Of a stretch of DNA of 64,000 bases, positions 60,494 to 64,000 are shown one piece after another. A model generated the notes under the pieces. That model saw only the letters and a list, made by a program, of their open reading frames with translations. It was not told the DNA's origin and searched no databases. The DNA comes from Streptomyces violens (lineage in GTDB: Bacteria; Actinomycetota; Actinomycetes; Streptomycetales; Streptomycetaceae), in the NCBI RefSeq assembly GCF_000717745.1, contig NZ_JOBH01000016.1, forward strand, positions 107,479-171,478. Reading direction: 5' to 3'. Each line of letters begins with the position of its first letter. Position 1 is the stretch's first letter. A program made the position numbers and the translations under genes.

Positions 60494-62989
60494 TCAGCGG
60501 CCCGCGCTGTCCACTACGGACGCCCACTCGTCAAGGAGCTGCTGCGCGGAGGCGTCGTCCGGGCCCTCCGCCCACAGGTGGGTGACCGCCTCTGCCGGGT
60601 CGGGCAGCACCAGCACCCAGCGCCCGTCGGCCTCGACGATCCGCACGCCGTCCGTGGTGTCCACGGAGCGGTCGCCGGCCGCTTCCACCACATGTCGCAT
60701 GACGAGCCCCTTGACAGCCCAGGGGGTCGCCAGATCGCGCTTGAGGACATGCGCACGCGGGATACGCGCGTCAATCTGGCTCAGCGTGAGCTGCGTACGG
60801 GCCACCAGACCGATCAGCCGGACGAACGCGGCCGAGCCGTCGAAGACGCTCGCGAACTCCGGGACGATGAAGCCGCCCCGGCCGTCGCCGCCGAAGATCG
60901 TGTCGTCCGCCCTGCCGACCCGGGTCAGGTCGTCGGGCGAAGTGGTCGTCCACTCCACCTGCGTACCGTGGTACGCCGCCACCTGCTCGGCGATACGAGT
61001 GGTGGTCACGGGCAGCGCCACTCGCCCGCTGCGCCGCTCGGCGGCCACCAGGTCCAGCATGACCAACAGGGCGCGGTCGTCCTCGATGATCCGCCCCCGC
61101 TCGTCAACGAGGGACAGCCGCTCGCCCACCGGGTCGAAACGCACCCCGAAGGCCGCACGCGCCGACGCGACGATCTCGCCGAGCCGTACGAGGCCGGACC
61201 GCCGCGCGTCCTCGGTCTCCGTGGGCCGCGACTCGTCGAGACCGGGGTTGATCGTCAGGGAGTCCACCCCGAGGCGGCCCAGCAGGCTGGGCAGCACCAG
61301 ACCGGCACTGCCGTTCGAAGCGTCCACGACGACCTTGAGGCCGGCCTCCGCGATCCCGGACGTATCCACGGACCGCAGCAGCGAACCCGTATACGAGTCG
61401 AAGACGCTGGACGGGAAGTGTAGATCACCGATCTCGCCGGGGAACGCACGACGGTACTCCTGGCGGGCGTACACCCGGTCGAGCTTGCGCTGCCCGCCCT
61501 GTGAGAGGTCCGCGCCCCGCTCGTCGAAGAACATGATGTCCACGGAGTCCGGCACGCCCGGCGTCGTGCGGACCATGATTCCGCCGGCACTGCCCCGCGC
61601 GGTCTGCTGACGGGCCACCGGCAGCGGCACGTTCTCGAGGTCGCGTACATCGATGGCGCTCGCCTGCAGCGCGGAGATCACCGCACGCTTCAGCGCCCGG
61701 GCACCCCGGGAATGGTCCCGCGCCGTGGTGACCGAGGAACCTTTCTTCAGCGTCGTCGCATACGCGCCCGCGAGCCGCACCGCCAGCTCGGGCGTGATCT
61801 CCACGTTCAGAATTCCGGAAACGCCGCGGGCGCCGAAAAGATGCGCCTGGCCGCGGGACTCCCAGATCACCGAAGTGTTGACGAACGCGCCCGCTTCGAT
61901 CGTCTTGAACGGATAGACGCGAACGTTGCCCTGAACAATCGATTCCTCACCGACGAGGCACTCGTCGCCGATGACGGCGCCGTCCTCGATGCGGGCCGCC
62001 CGCATCACATCGGTGTTCTTCCCGATGACACAGCCGCGAAGATTGCACTGCTCCCCGATGTACACGTTGTCGTGCACCACAGCCTTGTGCAGGAACGCGC
62101 CGCTCTTCACGACGACATTCGAGCCGACGACGGTGTGCTCACGCAGCTCTACGCCCGCCTCGACCTTCGCGTAGTCGCCGATGTAGAGCGGGCCGCGCAA
62201 TACGGCGTCCGGGTGAACCTCGGCACCCTCGGCCACCCACACACCCGGGGACATCTCGAAGCCGTCGATATCGACATCGACTTTTCCCTCGAGGACGTCG
62301 GCCTGGGCCTTTACATAACTCTCGTGCGTACCGACATCCTCCCAGTAGCCCTCGGCGACATAGCCGTAGATCGGCTTGCCCTCCTTCATGAGCTGCGGGA
62401 AGACATCGCCGGACCAGTCCACCGGAACGTCCGGTTCGACGTAGTCGAAGACCTCGGGCTCCATGACATAAATGCCCGTGTTCACGGTGTCGGAGAAAAC
62501 CTGACCCCAGGTCGGCTTCTCCAGGAAACGCTCGACCTGACCGTCCTCGTCGACAATCGTGATACCAAACTCCAGCGGATTCGGGACCCGCGTCAGGCAG
62601 ACGGTGACGAGGGCGCCCTTCTCCTTGTGGAAACGGATCAGGTCGGTCAGGTCGAAGTCGGTGAGGGCATCGCCCGAGATCACCAGGAAGGCATCGTCCT
62701 TGAGCGCCTCCTCGGCGTTCTTGACGCTGCCGGCGGTGCCGAGCGGCTTTTCCTCATTGGCGTAGGTGAGCTCCATGCCGAGCTCTTCACCGTCGCCGAA
62801 ATAGTTTTTCACCAGCGAGGCCAGGAATTGCACCGTCACTACGGTCTCACTGAGGCCATGCCGTTTCAACAGCCGCAGCACGTGCTCCATGATCGGCCTG
62901 TTTGCCACCGGAAGCAGTGGCTTGGGCATGCTCGAAGTCATGGGCCGAAGGCGCGTGCCTTCTCCGCCCGCCATCACAACGGCCTTCAT
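60494..62989 (-). CDS. Sugar-1-phosphate nucleotidyltransferase fused to a degenerate phosphomannomutase-like domain
   Basis: 831 residues. The N-terminal nucleotidyltransferase has [20 protein letters not shown] at residues 7-26 and continues into left-handed beta-helix repeats (about 250-390). The second half follows the phosphohexomutase order, but the catalytic serine loop (SHNP) is replaced by [10 protein letters not shown], the metal loop (DGDxDR) by DPVGERL and the sugar loop by GGDGRGGF. It is annotated in streptomycetes as mannose-1-phosphate guanylyltransferase. ATG 62989 has GAGGAGG upstream. Likely active as nucleotidyltransferase only. Confidence 0.9.
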   Translation of the reverse strand: MKAVVMAGGEGTRLRPMTSSMPKPLLPVANRPIMEHVLRLLKRHGLSETVVTVQFLASLVKNYFGDGEELGMELTYANEEKPLGTAGSVKNAEEALKDDAFLVISGDALTDFDLTDLIRFHKEKGALVTVCLTRVPNPLEFGITIVDEDGQVERFLEKPTWGQVFSDTVNTGIYVMEPEVFDYVEPDVPVDWSGDVFPQLMKEGKPIYGYVAEGYWEDVGTHESYVKAQADVLEGKVDVDIDGFEMSPGVWVAEGAEVHPDAVLRGPLYIGDYAKVEAGVELREHTVVGSNVVVKSGAFLHKAVVHDNVYIGEQCNLRGCVIGKNTDVMRAARIEDGAVIGDECLVGEESIVQGNVRVYPFKTIEAGAFVNTSVIWESRGQAHLFGARGVSGILNVEITPELAVRLAGAYATTLKKGSSVTTARDHSRGARALKRAVISALQASAIDVRDLENVPLPVARQQTARGSAGGIMVRTTPGVPDSVDIMFFDERGADLSQGGQRKLDRVYARQEYRRAFPGEIGDLHFPSSVFDSYTGSLLRSVDTSGIAEAGLKVVVDASNGSAGLVLPSLLGRLGVDSLTINPGLDESRPTETEDARRSGLVRLGEIVASARAAFGVRFDPVGERLSLVDERGRIIEDDRALLVMLDLVAAERRSGRVALPVTTTRIAEQVAAYHGTQVEWTTTSPDDLTRVGRADDTIFGGDGRGGFIVPEFASVFDGSAAFVRLIGLVARTQLTLSQIDARIPRAHVLKRDLATPWAVKGLVMRHVVEAAGDRSVDTTDGVRIVEADGRWVLVLPDPAEAVTHLWAEGPDDASAQQLLDEWASVVDSAGR

Positions 62990-63101
62990 GTCGGAAGCGT
63001 CCTCCTCTAAGAGACGACGATCTTGCCGACTTCGCCCGCCAGATGGCCCACTTCTCTCGCGTTGGGCACCCGGCCATCGCACGGCTGCCGGTTCGGCGAG
63101 C

Positions 63102-63710
63102 TCAGTCGGCCGCGGCGTCCGCCTTGATGATGCGGCGGACCTGAACCACGTAGAGGATTCCTGCCCACCAGTAGAGCGTTGTACCCCATCCGGCGAACGC
63201 CCATCCGAAAATAGCAGCGAGTGTATGCAGCCAGCCACTTCCGTCACTGAGAAGCAGCAACGGGAACGCATACATCAAGTTGAACGTGGCAGCCTTGCCC
63301 AGGAAGTTCACCTGGGGCGGCCCGTACCGGTACCGGGCGAGCCAGCCCACCGCGATCAGCAGCATCAGCTCTCGGGCCAGCAGCGCGATCGTGATCCACA
63401 GCGGCAGGATCTCCCGCCAGGTCAGACCGACCAGCGTGGACAGTATGTACAGCCGGTCGGCCGCCGGGTCGAGAATGCGCCCCAGCTTGCTGATCTGATT
63501 CCAGCGGCGTGCGAGCTTGCCGTCCAGGTAGTCACTGACGCCGCTCAGAGCCAGCACCAGCAGCGCCCAGCCGTCAGCCTTGGGACCACCGAATTCCGGC
63601 CACAGAATCAGCCACAGGAACACGGGCACGCCGACCAGGCGAGCCATGCTCAGAATGTTGGGGATGGTGAGGACGCGATCAGTCTGGATGCGCGTCTCCT
63701 GAACCTCCAC
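63102..63710 (-). CDS. pgsA: CDP-alcohol phosphatidyltransferase (PgsA-type)
   Basis: 202-residue membrane enzyme making phosphatidylglycerophosphate or a related phospholipid. The CDP-alcohol motif is complete: Asp60, Asp63-Gly64, Ala67-Arg68, Gly77, Asp81 and Asp85. Six helices are predicted. GTG 63710 has AGGAGG 8 bases upstream. It is first in a co-directional set with the nucleotidyltransferase and DUF881 genes, matching Mycobacterium pgsA2 synteny. Whether the acceptor is glycerol-3-phosphate or another alcohol cannot be told from sequence. Confidence 0.9.
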   Translation of the reverse strand: MEVQETRIQTDRVLTIPNILSMARLVGVPVFLWLILWPEFGGPKADGWALLVLALSGVSDYLDGKLARRWNQISKLGRILDPAADRLYILSTLVGLTWREILPLWITIALLARELMLLIAVGWLARYRYGPPQVNFLGKAATFNLMYAFPLLLLSDGSGWLHTLAAIFGWAFAGWGTTLYWWAGILYVVQVRRIIKADAAAD

Positions 63711-63867
63711 CCGTGTGCCTCCTGTGGGGAACGTAGCGACGATGCCCCATGACTTTACCTGCCCGGTTCGTCCCCTTGTACCGCGGGCCCCGTATCGGCC
63801 GCCGTCAGGCCGGCGGCGAGGCTCCACCATGTCCGGAAACAAACGCCGGCCGGCAGCCGGACACACC

Positions 63868-63919
63868 GAAAACAAAAAAGCTCCGGCCCCTGAACCTTTT
63901 TGGTTCAGGGACCGGAGCT
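63868..63919 (-). terminator. Strong rho-independent terminator of the rRNA operon
   Basis: On the minus strand an 18-bp stem (arms 63919-63902 and 63896-63879, one G-U pair) with an AAAAA loop is followed by TTTTTTGTTTT. It starts 8 bases after the 5S rRNA end and should isolate pgsA from rRNA transcription. Confidence 0.95.
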
Positions 63920-63927
63920 GAAGAATT

Positions 63928-64000
63928 GTTCGGCGGCGTCCTACTCTCCCACAGGGTCCCCCCTGCAGTACCATCGGCGCTGAAAGGCTTAGCTTCCGGG
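63928..64000 (-). rRNA. rrf: 5S ribosomal RNA, 3' part (5' end outside window)
   Basis: The minus strand reads the conserved actinobacterial 5S tail: GAAGCTAAGCCTTTCAGCG, then GATGGTACTGCAGGGGGGAC, then GTGGGAGAGTAGGACGCCGC, ending in CGAAC near 63928. About 73 of roughly 120 bases are inside the window. It marks the end of an rRNA operon transcribed leftward. Confidence 0.95.

Overview
The window is high-GC actinobacterial DNA, almost certainly Streptomyces. The evidence is very high G+C at third codon positions, frequent GTG starts, ATGA/GTGA start-stop overlaps, twin-arginine and lipoprotein export signals, conserved Streptomyces families such as DUF5999 and the SigE-type ECF factors, and a 5S rRNA end of actinobacterial type at the right edge. 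No insertion sequence, prophage, CRISPR array or tRNA gene was seen.

Region 1 (1-22,100) is a pectin / rhamnogalacturonan-I utilisation island. A leftward operon led by a GntR/FCD repressor encodes a DHDPS-family aldolase/dehydratase, an IlvD/Edd sugar-acid dehydratase, two sugar ABC permeases, a Gfo/Idh/MocA oxidoreductase, a PmoA-like protein and a GH43 glycosidase cut by the window edge. Next come a secreted PL3 pectate lyase, a SigE-type ECF sigma factor with a membrane partner, and a secreted PL11 rhamnogalacturonan lyase. A second leftward operon encodes a lipoprotein sugar-binding protein, two permeases, a DUF624-like membrane protein, a Tat-exported PL26/YetA-like exo-lyase, a rhamnogalacturonan acetylesterase and a GH51 arabinofuranosidase. 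Together they would deacetylate and cut the polymer outside the cell, import oligomers, trim arabinose side chains and oxidise the sugar acids. Neither transporter has a local ATPase.

Region 2 (22,100-48,900) is mixed accessory chromosome. It holds an S9 peptidase, a LysR regulator, an AidB-like acyl-CoA dehydrogenase, a Rieske lipoprotein, an isochorismatase-fold protein without its catalytic triad, and a malonate module (GntR, MatC-like carrier, MatB, fused carboxyltransferase). It also holds two EamA exporters, a MocR regulator with two flavin split-barrel proteins, a stand-alone Clp-N protein, a PadR regulator, PhzF, a CPBP protease, a glutamate-cysteine ligase-like enzyme and small conserved Streptomyces proteins.

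Region 3 (49,000-64,000) is core chromosome: gcvP under a tandem glycine riboswitch, a PRC-barrel protein, dinB, and then a gene order conserved across Actinobacteria. Read in the direction of transcription the order is pgsA, a nucleotidyltransferase/mutase fusion, DUF881, small basic protein, DUF881, FHA (GarA/OdhI-like), FtsR-like MerR, bifunctional nuclease, and a second MerR. The second MerR carries an apparent one-base frameshift. The rRNA operon's 3' end and its strong terminator lie next to pgsA.

The best leads for follow-up are the frameshifted MerR gene, a LacI-type operator set over the oligosaccharide transporter promoter, a TTA codon in the ECF sigma gene of the pectin island, a phosphomannomutase-like domain that has lost its catalytic motifs, and a perfect 18-bp hairpin inside a low-complexity extension of the carboxyltransferase. 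I did not find a clearly new multi-gene system.
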